A stretch of 64,000 nt of DNA from Polytrichum commune. Its lineage: Eukaryota; Streptophyta; Polytrichopsida; Polytrichales; Polytrichaceae. The notes under the pieces are model-generated. The model worked only from the letters and a program-made list of their open reading frames with translations. It was not told the origin of the DNA and did not search any database. The DNA is taken from contig OX485808.1 in assembly GCA_950295325.1 (NCBI GenBank), positions 30,338,527-30,402,526 of the forward strand, written 5' to 3'. Shown here piece after piece: positions 1-9,150 of this stretch; within the stretch, counting starts at the first letter, position 1, and every line of letters begins with the position of its first letter. Both the position numbers and the translations under genes were made by a program.

Positions 1-176
1 ACCCATATTTGATACCTTTGAAAGTTCATGAGGGGGTATTTAACGTCCGCCCATGTTAATTTTTCTTTCAAATAACTGGATTAGTAGTGATAGGTTGGCA
101 ACACAAGATGCCCCCACTTGCTTCTATATGAGGCATTATTTAATTTTTTATGTCTATACCCCTTTATATTGGTGCC

Positions 177-208
177 TTAAAACACTATATTCGTTAAATT
201 GAGACTTT
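177..208 (+). repeat. Left TIR of element 1 with TTAA target duplication
   Basis: TTAA at 177-180 is followed by a 28-bp terminal inverted repeat starting AACACTATATTCG. It is identical to the reverse complement of 16415-16442. Confidence 0.9.
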
Positions 209-341
209 TTGGGCATTTTGAGACATTCACATAAATAAGAACAAGGATAAATGGAACACATATTGGAGAAAGTTGTAAGATGCGAACACTTTGAAGCAGG
301 TGTTTAGACCAAGAACCCCATAAATAACTCATATTTGTGAT

Positions 342-563
342 GGTTTAGGGTGGGCAATCCAAATCTTAGACCACATTTAAGGGGAAACCTTAAAACATTC
401 ATATTATTGCACACAAAATATTAGAGCTTGTATGAATATGGTTTAGGTAGGGCAATCCAAACCATAGATCTTATTGAAGGGTTAATATGTTAACCAATAT
501 AATATTGCATACAAAATATTCCAAACTCATATTTGTGATGGTTTAGGTAGGGCAATCCAAACC
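342..563. repeat. Degenerate copies of the element-1 palindrome near the left end
   Basis: Three related 24-bp stretches lie at 342-365, 440-463 and 540-563. Each begins GGTTTAGG and ends TCCAAA. They match the intact palindrome at about 19 of 24 positions (G to A and C to T or A changes) and no longer fold perfectly. The surrounding 100 bp is also repeated, including the phrase 'catatttgtgatgg', so this is a decayed tandem subterminal repeat. The derivative at 32277 keeps one such copy. Confidence 0.65.
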
Positions 564-766
564 TTAGACCATATGGAAGGGGAAATCATGTCTAACTTGT
601 ATTATTGCAAAAAAAAAACATACAAAGTGTGGCATGTAAAATGCATATCATGCTAACACCACACATGCATTGGATAGTGCGACCCAAAATGTTCTTGCCT
701 ATGGCCCAAAACCCTACGCCTACTATGGCCTATCTAGCCTCGGATACTACCTCTTTTTCTTTTGCT

Positions 767-1568
767 TCATTTTCTTTTGCTTTTTTTTTCTTTTGCCTCT
801 TTTTCTTTTGCTGCAGCTTCTTTTGCTCGCATTGCTTCAACATTCCTGAAAATCTCCGCCCCGCGACTATAGCCATTCTTGGGGTGAACGCCATCAATAA
901 CACATTTTGTATTCCGTCGGCCGCCCGAATTATACGACGAAGAATTCGAATACGATGAAGTGGACTGTCTTGCATTTCTGGTCATGGAGTAGAAACGCTC
1001 CAACTCGATGGACGCACTAGACCGCATAGGTTTACGGGTGGGAGCAACCTGCAACGCGTCAACGCACGAACACATGTGTTAGTTTAGGGAGGAAGACCCA
1101 AACGTGTCACACATTCATTTTTTAAGTGCAAAATGATTGTAATGCGCGGATAACCATGTTTTTTTGGGGGGGGGGGTTCACCTTGTCACCGGGGGCGTTC
1201 CCGTCGGAGTTGGCGAGGAGGGGCAAGGCATCCCGCAAAGGAATAGGAAGGGTTCCACTCTTCGTAGGCCGAGCGTCCATCCGCAGCCGCCGTTGAGGTG
1301 TACTACTGCCGCCGGGCCGAGAGGGGGATGTCCGGACGCATTTGCGATTTATGCCTTTGAGCGGTGACGGGGACGCAGATCGCCGGAAGATTTGCTTGGG
1401 TGGGGGGCTATCGACGACGCCGGCGTCAAGAGGCTCCTTGGAGTAGTCGATGGTTGACGCGGCGTCGTAAACGGTCTCGTAGAAGAAGCTCCCCAAGTCT
1501 GACTCGCTGACGACGTCAATCGAGGGCTCCAAACGCTGGAGCCAAAATTGGAACAAAACAAAACCCAA
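767..1568 (-). CDS. Small conserved two-exon gene of unknown function (element 1 copy)
   Basis: I do not recognise the family. Exon 1 runs from about 1568 to 1182 and ends AAG|GTGAAC. Exon 2 runs from 1048 to 767 after a TTGCAG acceptor; both junctions are phase 0. Exon 1 contains a conserved stretch with DAAS, DYSK and GVVDS-PPK. Exon 2 is Ser/Arg rich, contains GYSRGAEIFR followed by an Ala/Lys/Glu helix-forming tail, and stops at 767. The homologous gene in element 2 (53120-54004) keeps the same motifs and the same exon-1 donor position, which is good evidence that this is a real gene. The 133-bp intron holds a degenerate palindrome near 1085-1106. There is no clear ATG for exon 1: either it starts at a codon I cannot place or a further 5-prime exon joins near 1530. 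It lies just downstream of the fusion gene on the same strand. Confidence 0.6.
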
Positions 1569-1678
1569 GGAAAAGGGGGGAGATAGAGCGCGTGAAAATC
1601 AAGATACATATGAAGCGTAAATTACACAAAATGGGTAGGCGCATATACACACACACACATACAAACACACGTACTGTC

Positions 1679-2491
1679 TCAAATGAGCTTGTTAAATTTC
1701 GCGTGAGATAACAACTCTCTGTACAAATGGTCTCGTGGATCCAAGTATCTCTCGCCTATGGGATTATTCCTAACAAAATTGTTTACGGGAAGTCCACTTC
1801 CCCAGAGCGCCTGGAGGTATTTACTAAGGTCTAACAAAAATCGGTCCCGGACCTTCTCGACCGTCCACGTAGGGCACACTATGAAGTTGGCCGTCGGGTT
1901 CAACATGTTCTTTGCGGCGCTGTCGTCCACCATGAGCGTGTTCTCGCGGGTGGGGCGGACGTCGTAGGGGACGCCTATCAAGGACGGTCGCTGGTCCCAA
2001 AAAATGGGCTTCAAGACCTTGAGGTATTGGGGGGAAGCGGGGTTGTTTGGTTTTTTGACGACTTTGCCGTCCTGTGTGTACAATATTCTACAGGCTTCCT
2101 GTGCTAGGACCATGCAGGGGGGCTCGATGCCCTTGAAGATGAACTCCACGACCGCATTGGTGTTCTCGGCCGTCATGGAGCTCCACACGACCACCCACCA
2201 TCGTTGTTGGGCGATCTGGAGGAAGGTCCGAAGCCACGGGCGGAGGTGAACTAGTTTGCTCTTTATGAACGTGGGCGGCCCGTCGTAATTAGCGTCCTCG
2301 GGCTTGCAAAAGGGCACTGTGGGGGCCCTAGGGCAATGAACGCACTGCACGAGGACACCGTTCAGGTCTAACACCAGGAATCGTTTCTTCGGCAGCGGGG
2401 GCGGGGCGGGTAAAACCGGGGGGGCCGCCGTGCTGCCCTCTGCGCTCCTTGGAGAAGAGCGTCGGGGAGCCGCTACGCTATGCTCCGAGCC
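1679..2491 (-). CDS. Fusion gene exon D: HAD / FCP1-NIF-like phosphatase domain
   Basis: This exon has 270 codons and a TGA at 1679-1681. It follows a pyrimidine tract and ATCCGCAG acceptor. After a Pro-rich start comes LDLNGVL (motif I; the second Asp of DxDx[TV] is Asn here), then WSSMTAENT (motif II Ser/Thr) and MVDDSAAK (motif III Asp pair). The order and spacing fit the FCP1/Scp (NLI-interacting factor) HAD family. Such proteins dephosphorylate Ser/Thr, but replacement of the second motif-I Asp, the usual acid/base, suggests weak or no activity. The C-terminus (NPIGE, DPRD, NKLI) is conserved in element 2, which confirms the stop. Element 2 has DLSGVL, so the same Asp is lost there too. 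Confidence 0.65.
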   Translation of the reverse strand, partial: GSEHSVAAPRRSSPRSAEGSTAAPPVLPAPPPLPKKRFLVLDLNGVLVQCVHCPRAPTVPFCKPEDANYDGPPTFIKSKLVHLRPWLRTFLQIAQQRWWVVVWSSMTAENTNAVVEFIFKGIEPPCMVLAQEACRILYTQDGKVVKKPNNPASPQYLKVLKPIFWDQRPSLIGVPYDVRPTRENTLMVDDSAAKNMLNPTANFIVCPTWTVEKVRDRFLLDLSKYLQALWGSGLPVNNFVRNNPIGERYLDPRDHLYRELLSHAKFNKLI

Positions 2492-2950
2492 CTGCGGATA
2501 CGAGCGAGAGAAAACGGGGGCGACTTATGTCATGCTATGTCCAAACGAAGCATTAAGGAAACGAGCGTTCTCGGTGCAAACACAAAAGCATTTGATTCAT
2601 TTTGGAGGGGGTGCAACAAGGGATACAAGGGATACAAGAGCATACAAAATACATTCAAACACAATATACAAGTATATAGGAGTCAAAAATGGTGATTATA
2701 TTATATACAATGCTCTATGTACATCTTGATTGGGGGAGCCGCGTTGAACGATGCGTTCAAACTAGCCTACTTCTACATCTAGAAAAAATTGAAGAGACGG
2801 GCCGCCGTGATGAAGACTTCGTTGCAAAGCCGGGGGTAGGTGGACGAACGAATGGTCGCTGGGGGTGACGAAGGGCGCGAGTGCCGGGGGGGGCCTAAGT
2901 TCGTCCTAGCTAGGGGACACGACCAAGGCAAGAAGTCAAAGACCCAGGAA

Positions 2951-3345
2951 GTTTGGGTCGGCCGACCCAAACTGAGTGGGGTCAGTGCATTACCTCGCCT
3001 TGGTCGTGCCTTGACGACGTTGATGCCGGCATCGCGTGCGCTGCCCCACCTCTGTCACCGCCGCCTCCGACGACGCCGTCAGCCGCAACCTGCTCCTGCA
3101 AAGGCTGACTGTCAGGCCTTTGTCCCAACCCAACCTCCGCATGCGCATCATGCATTGGTTCATCGACTGGGTTAGGAGTAGAGGTATCACCAGGCCCTTG
3201 CGGGCCTTCAACATCTAGCATAGGCTCGTCGACCGGGGTCTGATGGGGGACGGGGTTTGGGTCGGCCGACCCAAACCCTGCTGCTTGGCGAGGGTCGCTC
3301 TGCGACGCTGCAACGTCGGCACTGTTTGGGTCAGACGACCCAAAC
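2951..3345. repeat. Element-1 palindromes in the last intron and the end of exon C
   Basis: Three copies lie at 2951-2972 (in the intron between exons C and D), 3255-3276 and 3324-3345 (in exon C). The first two have centre GC; the third has a changed arm (TCAGA). All are 22 bp with ten-base arms. Confidence 0.85.
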
Positions 3346-4473
3346 ATGTGGGGGTCGTCCCGCTGGTGGTGTGGGGGCAAGAGGATGGGAGGCCGGAGCG
3401 GGGGGGGGTGCCAACGAGCTGGACGCTCCGGGGACGCGCCAAAGGTTTGGATCATCCACCTGCTGCACAGGCGCGTAAGGACGGGCGTGCGGCTGCAGCA
3501 AATCCGCGAAGCTGAAGGAATGCTCCAACGCCGGCCGCGGGCGGATATCCTGTGGAGGGAAGCCTGCGGGCAAGTGAGGGAATGAACTCGGGGGAGCCAT
3601 CACCAATCCCTGCGCCAGCATGCCCTGGATCACTTGCGTGATGAGGTCCGCTTGGGACGGAGTTTGGGACATCGCCCTTTGCCGCTCCTGCTCCAACAGG
3701 AGAGCCCTCAACTCCGCGACTTCGTTGCGGACAGAGGGTTCCTCGGCGGCAGCCCTCTGCAGTCGCACACGCTGCTCCTCGTCTCGGAGCATTTTTGCGT
3801 TCGCCTCCTCCACGGTGAGGACCTCCGGTTTCACCCTCACATTCCCGGCGAACGCTCTGGGGGAGGCAGGATCAGACCTCAGCTTCTTGGCGAGTTCCAT
3901 GTCGTCCTCGTCCTCGGAGCTTATTGCGATCGTCTCCTCCACCGCATAGTCCCCGTACAGCTTCTTCCCCTTCATCCTTCTACGCTCCCTGAAGGTGGCC
4001 GTCGCGTCCCTCGAGTACATATCCTTGGCGTCGTCCACCGTCAACGCGGGCACCAGCCTGCTCTGCGGCGTGGCAGGCCGCATGGCCTTCTTCCGCTGAG
4101 GGGCCTCGGATTCTTGAGTGAATCCTGTTGCCCCTTCCTCCACCTCCCCCTCCACTTTCTCTGCTTCCTCCTCCGCCTCCTCCTCGTCTTCCTCCCCCTC
4201 CTCCCCAACCCTGCCACCTGCTCCCATAGACGGATTGCCCGGATGCAACCCGATGAGCGGCTCTGGCAATTGAACGGGGGCCCGCATGGCGAATTCACCC
4301 GGGTTGATTCGCCTCGCAATATCCAAAGGATTCTCGCCCCCCTCGACGATCTCTTCGACGTAGGATCCGGGTATCTAGTCGAGGATGTCCATTCTCTTGG
4401 CCAGCGCCTTTTGGGTCCTGTAGAATTGAACATCGGCATCCTCTACATAGGAGTAGATGTTCAACCCAGACAT
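2994..4473 (-). CDS. Fusion gene exon C: acidic and coiled linker with palindrome-derived residues
   Basis: The acceptor GTGCAG precedes ATGTCTGGG at 4473. The exon begins with the acidic strand of the methyltransferase-like fold, then carries an in-frame TAG (4375-4377), a Glu-rich tract, a conserved basic-to-acidic block (FRERRRMKGKK followed by SSEDEDD), a Glu/Arg/Leu coiled-coil-like stretch and a Pro-rich tail. It ends GAG|GTAATG. Two intact palindromes (3255-3276 and 3324-3345) lie in the predicted reading frame and encode FGSADPN and FGSSDPN. A nine-G run at 3400-3408 shifts the frame by one base; with eight Gs the exon is exactly 493 codons. Element 2 exon C (49109-50524) is fully open and has the same order of features, including a palindrome near its 3-prime end. 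Confidence 0.55.
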
Positions 4474-4556
4474 CTGCACAATCAAAATCAATACTATTAG
4501 TAACACCAAATGAACATATAATGGAAAATGACTTCCAAACAAAATAAGAATAGTTA

Positions 4557-4650
4557 GTTTGGGTCGCTCGACCCAAACTATGCATGGCCCTAGTTTGGGT
4601 CGAGCGACCCAAACTGTGCATGCCCCTAGTTTGGGTCGTTCGACCCAAAC
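4557..4650. repeat. Three element-1 palindromes in the intron between exons B and C
   Basis: Intact copies lie at 4557-4578, 4593-4614 and 4629-4650, exactly 36 bp apart, with different centres (CT, AG, TT). They are separated by a short TATGCATG / GTGCATGC spacer. The intron spans 4474-4684. Confidence 0.9.
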
Positions 4651-4684
4651 CGAACGTATAGGGACTTCTGGGTTTTCTGCTTAC

Positions 4685-6016
4685 CATGGCTGCAAAAATC
4701 GGTTTGGACCCCCCGAAAACGTTGAAGATGCAGTCCCCTCTCTTCGTGAGGGTCCTCATCATCCGCAGGTAGAACTCCATGCGCAGCTCATCCGCGGGGT
4801 AGTTGGCGTACTTCGCCTCGTCATATAAGCTCCTGCTGGTACCCAACCCTTCTTGGACTTGGAAGAGCTTTTCCATCCTGGCTATGGGATGGTTTGGCAC
4901 CTTAAGCAGCTCAGCTTTGTACACGAAGTACAAACACAGCACGTTGACGATCTTCGTCTTCTTGTCTTTCAGCGTGCTGTACACCCCCTCCGCCGGTGCA
5001 GCAACGTAGTGAGATTTCGAGACGGCATACTCCGGCTGCAATTTGCGCACGATCTCGTAAACCTGCTCTGCCCTTCTGTCCTCGACAATCCAGAGCCAGA
5101 CGTCGACCTCCCTGAATTTGGGGCTGGCGTAGTCCACGAACTTCGACAAGAAAGGATCGTAAAAAGGGGTGCTCATAGTCCCCTCGAATGAGGCTCCAGG
5201 GATGTTCCTGAAGTCTATCATTCCGAAGGGGAAGCGGTCCCCGGCTCTAGTCCTGATCGCCTTCCTTGACTCAGAACCCGGCCAACCCTGGATCCTGAGA
5301 GGTTCGACAGTGACCATGTTGAATTGCGCATCGCCTTCGAAACTGACGATCTTCTTCTCCTTTATGAAGTTGGAGAAGGCCCGCACTGAGTGTTCGGGAA
5401 GCGCCCGGTTCCTCCCCCCCTTCACGAGCTTGGATCTGAGGAAGTCGTCTCCCGCCTCCCTCATGAGTGCCGCCATGGACGCACTGGTAAACTTATATTC
5501 GGCTTTGAAGGCCCTCCAGTGCGCCTCGTCGACCTCTCCGTCCACGATGAGCTTCTTCTCTGGCACAAGCTTGTGCAGCTCCTGGACGATGGTCGTCTTC
5601 TTCTTCCTGTTCTCCGTCCATTCCTTCATTGTGTAGCATGAAGGGACGAAGATCTTGGGTTTGGTGAAGACGATCTTAGGGTGGACCCAGCATCTCTTCG
5701 CCGTCGTCTCCACGTGTAGGATGTGGGACGCCGCTTTTCCCATCTCTGTCTCGGAAAGACCTTGAAGCGCTCTGAAGAACTCCCTCACCAGAGGCTTCAT
5801 TTGCTTGAAGCGCGTAGTCTGGTTGAAGAGCATGCCGGTGTCGGGGTCCATGAGGTCCCCCGTCTCGTGTTTTTCAAAAACACTCTTCCATCTTGCCCAT
5901 ACGGAATCGGACGCTGTGATCAAATAGATTTCTCCTCTCAGCTCGTTATACTTTTTCTGCTTGTGGCTAGCATTGTCGATCGAGGAGAATTTATTGATCA
6001 TTTGATATTTGAAGTC
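4685..6016 (-). CDS. Fusion gene exon B: methyltransferase-like region
   Basis: This exon has 444 codons, is open throughout and starts after a TGTGCAG acceptor with DFKYQM. The last part reads DCIFNVFGGSKPIFAAM and then, across the intron, continues as MSGLNIYSYVEDAD. That matches motif I (F-x-GS) plus the following helix and acidic strand end of N6/N4-type DNA methyltransferases. The usual DPPY catalytic motif is not evident; the best positional candidate is FGMIDFRNIP, which lacks it, so catalysis is doubtful. Element 2 keeps NVFGGTK and a DFRAFPG equivalent. ParB-like plus methyltransferase is a known prokaryotic pairing, which makes the call more plausible. It could instead be a Rossmann-like binding domain. 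Confidence 0.5.
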
Positions 6017-6078
6017 CTGCACAGGAAGACATTAGCACATGTTAGACAACACATAATGGAAAAACAAATGCAACAGCA

Positions 6079-6271
6079 GTTTGGGTCGAACGACCCAAAC
6101 TATGAACCTGGCGAAAACATCTTAACAATTTCAGAGTTTGGGTCGACCGACCCAAACTATGAACCTGGGGACAATATCAAAATAATTTCAGAGTTTGGGT
6201 CGACCGACCCAAACTATCAACCTGGCGATGACAACAAAACAATGTAGGAGTTTGGGTCGATCGACCCAAAC
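6079..6271. repeat. Four element-1 palindromes at 57-bp spacing in the intron between exons A and B
   Basis: Copies start at 6079, 6136, 6193 and 6250, each 57 bp from the next, with centres AA, AC, AC and AT. The spacers are near-identical (TATGAACCTGG followed by TTTCAGAG), so this is a small tandem array inside intron 6017-6279. Confidence 0.9.
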
Positions 6272-6279
6272 ATACTCAC

Positions 6280-7605
6280 CTCCCATTTGGGGTTCTTGTC
6301 TTTAGCATTCTCCCTTTCCTTGGGAGGCCTTCCATAAAACTCCCACACCTCCCTCGAGGCCATGATGTTTCTGATCCACGATGCCTGATAGGCCCTCTTT
6401 TTGTTCCCCATGTTGAAGAACCTGGAGATGTCGCTGAGGACCGTCTCGTTGTCCGACCAAACCACCAAAGCCTTCCAAACTTTTAGCTTCTCCTTCTGGT
6501 TGTTCGGGTCGTCCCACTCGGTCATCAGCTGGATTTTTTTCGAGGCCTCCACACTGTGCTGCCCGTCAATCAGCCAGAAGTCTCCTTTAGAGATTGCCGG
6601 CCACATCTCAGGCGTCGGCATTCTTTTCAGCCCTTGTGGCATGACAACAATTGTCTGCCTGTCGTCCTTGAACTGCCCGCCCAAGATTTGAGCGACCATC
6701 CAGTCGACGTAGGCGTCCTCCTTGGCTCGGACGCACTTCTCTGGTGGCGCAAGGTGGCACTGCGCAATGTTGACCTCGAATTTGAAGTCCCTGCCCATGA
6801 AGAAGCAGTGCAGGCATTTTGTCTCGAAGTTGTTGTTTATTTTTTGTATTTCGCCTGCATCCACCTCTTGGCCAGGCTTCGGCATGCGGAGCTCCGGGGA
6901 AACAGGCTCGTCAGTCATCCCCGATGACTCTCTTCCCCTCTTGGAAGGGGTCGTCTGACGGCTTGTTGATGGCGTTGGCGTCTCGCTGTCAGCCGGCGTT
7001 GTTGTAGTGCTCGTCCGTCTCGAGTCTGCAGGGACCGCCCGCGGTTTCCTCACAGTTTGTGGTCTTGAGGACCCTGCGCCTTCTTCCGTCGTTGCCTTCC
7101 GCCTCACAGGCTGCTGCGTCTTGGGTTTGCTTTGCAGCGCCTTGTTGAGAACCGTGATAGCCTGTTTTAACTTCGTGAACCTGCTCGCAACCTTCGTGTT
7201 CGTTACACTACCATCTATGAATATGGCCTCTGGTTTTATGGTTTCAGGGTCGACGCAAGTCTCCTTGGCGTACAGGGGGTCGAAGGGCTCGGAGAACTGG
7301 TGCATGAACATGTGGACGTTCTGCACGGCGGAGTTCTCCAGTATCACGTCTACGTAGTCCCCGAGAGACTGGACGGACGCAACCTCCCATCCCGTCAGCG
7401 TTGCCTAGGTGTGCTGCTCGTGGGTCCCCACCTTCACCACGAATAGCAGCTTGAACATGGATGCCTTCACCACCTGAACGGACCATGCCAAAACGACGCC
7501 ATCTTTTGGGACGTAAGAATCGTCCTGTGGAGTTTCATACTCCTGCCAAAGGTGGTCTGGCGCGAGCATGAACCACCTTTCACCTGGTCTCTTTTTAGGG
7601 GCCAT
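6280..7605 (-). CDS. Fusion gene exon A: N-terminal region and ParB/DGQHR-like domain
   Basis: This exon has 442 codons with one in-frame TAG at 7405-7407, about residue 67. After a basic Ser/Thr/Pro-rich stretch (about residues 120-220) comes a globular part with WLIDGQHSVEAS at about residues 344-355. It is preceded by a strand-forming IVVMPQG stretch and a P-rich segment. The pattern hydrophobic-DGxH-x-x-x-A is the signature of the ParB N-terminal / sulfiredoxin-like fold (DGQHR class). The usual Arg after His is Ser here and also in the element 2 copy. In prokaryotes such domains often precede DNA methyltransferases. The domain call is motif-based. The exon ends in a GAG|GTGAGT donor, and the intron that follows carries four palindromes. 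Confidence 0.6.
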
Positions 7606-7632
7606 CTGCAATCCAAGAAATCGAAACTGTGA

Positions 7633-8413
7633 GTTTCGGTCGATCGACCCAAAGTATTGCAATGTGCATTTAACATTTGGAGGATTGACCCAAACATTTA
7701 CTTAATTTTCAAAGTCGTTTTAAAAGATCTTTTAGATTTTAAAGTGTGGTTTAGGTGGTCACCCTGTAATGTTTGGGTCGAGCGACCCAAACATGATGAG
7801 GCTGCAAATTTAGGTATCTCAACACATTCATTTCAGACTGCAATGTTTGGGTCGAACGACCCAAACAATTACTTAATTTTGGAAGTTCTTTTATATTTTA
7901 CAATGTGGTTTAGTTCTTCTCCCTGTAATGTTTGGGTCGAGCGACCCAAATATGTTAGGCTGCAAATTTAGGTAGCTCAACCCATTCATTTCAGACTGCA
8001 ATGTTTGGGTCGAACGACCCAAACATTCACTTAATTTTCAAAGTTCTTTTATATTTTACAATGTGGTTTAGTTCTTCTCCCTGTAATGTTTGGGTCGAGC
8101 GACCCAAACATGTTAGGCTGCAAATTTAGGTACCTCAACCCAGTCATTTCAGTCTGCAATGTTTGGGTCGAACGACCCAAACATTTACTTAATTTTTGAA
8201 GTTCTTTTATATTTTACAATGTGGTTTAGTTCTTCTCCCTGTAATGTTTGGGTCGAGCGACCCAAACATAATGAGGCTCCAATGTTTGGGTCGCTCGACC
8301 CAAACAAGAGGCTGCAATGTTTGGGTCGAACGACCCAAACATTTAGTTCATTTTAGGCTGCAATTCAAATATTTATTATATTTTAATATGAGTTTGGGTC
8401 GTCTCCCCAAACT
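7633..8413. repeat. Palindrome array upstream of the fusion-gene start
   Basis: Ten good copies start at 7633, 7771, 7845, 7930, 8003, 8088, 8161, 8246, 8284 and 8319. Decayed copies lie at 7674-7695 and 8392-8413. From 7771 to 8267 the centres alternate AG, AA, AG, AA. This shows repeated duplication of a unit of about 158 bp holding two palindromes. The array lies between the pyrimidine-rich leader and the CAG|ATG at 7605, so it is probably within a 5-prime-UTR intron. Confidence 0.88.
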
Positions 8414-8869
8414 ACTGTGTTTCCAGATGCATGTTTAATGCTTGGGCAACATATACAATGCTTATGCATTGTATATGTAACAGGAACCTAAAGGGAATGA
8501 TGCAAATTGTGTGCACTGATGCAAATTGCTTACCTTGTCTTTCAAACTCTTGAAAGCTGCTCTCACAATCTGCTTCTTACAACCAGACTCAGAAACTCTG
8601 TTGTGGCACTAAAGAACAACTCTCACAAAGATCTCAGAAACACAATGAATCTCTCAAGCACCCTAAAACTTTCTCACAAACCCCCTGATTCTTGCAAACT
8701 CAGGCCTAATTTGAAAGACCTCTACATTTCTATCACACTCGACCGTGCTCACTTCTACTCAACCTAAAATCACTCCATGCATGAATTTTACAAAACAAGT
8801 AAGGAGTTCAACACAATAAACCGCTCCGAACTCACTCAAAGCTAACACTCTGGACCAAGAAGAGAGAAT

Positions 8870-9150
8870 AAGAAGAGGAAGACAATAACACGAGGAATAG
8901 AATGAGAGAAGAGGAGGAGAAGCATCAGAGAGGAGGAGAGGAATGAAGGAGAAAGAAGAATGAAGGGAAGCGGCGCGACCAAGACAAAAGCAAAAGGTGC
9001 GAGAGGAAGCGCTTGGCGCGGCGCTATGGAAAGCGGCGGCGGCGTTTCCAAGAGCGGCGCTTGGCGCGGAGGAAGAGAGGAAGAAAAAGAGAGAAAGAAA
9101 AAAGAGGAGGGGAGAGAAGGAGAGAGCGGAAGGGGTCACCCTAAACCCTC
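8870..9150 (-). promoter_or_regulatory. Predicted promoter/leader of the fusion gene: telo-box and pyrimidine tract
   Basis: On the minus strand a GGGTTTAGGGT telo-box-like motif (plus coordinates 9138-9149) is followed by about 240 bp of CT-rich sequence (9120-8870). The same pair stands upstream of the element 2 fusion gene (44318-44610, plus strand). Telo-boxes and pyrimidine leaders are common in plant promoters. The position and the parallel support a promoter; no TATA box was identified. Confidence 0.45.

Larger units (their letters stand above)
1679..7605 (-). pseudogene. ParB-like / methyltransferase-like / HAD-like fusion gene, element 1 (two in-frame stops)
   Basis: This is a four-exon gene: 7605-6280, 6016-4685, 4473-2994 and 2491-1679. 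Every junction is GT/AG and phase 0, giving about 1,649 codons. Domain order is an N-terminal region, a ParB-like DGQH domain, a methyltransferase-like half ending in an FGGS motif, an acidic and coiled linker, and a C-terminal HAD/FCP1-like domain. Element 2 has the same order and intron positions, which supports one gene rather than four. Defects are TAG at 7405-7407, TAG at 4375-4377, and one extra base in a nine-G run at 3400-3408: exon C is 1,480 nt, one more than a multiple of three. Each TAG could have arisen by one C to T change from CAG. It may be non-functional, or the stops may be recent decay. The ATG at 7605 directly follows a TTGCAG acceptor, so a 5-prime-UTR intron is likely. 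Confidence 0.65.

Noticed and set aside
3634-4500. 288-codon plus-strand frame
   Set aside because: Shadow of exon C of element 1. The minus strand has the conserved order of features.
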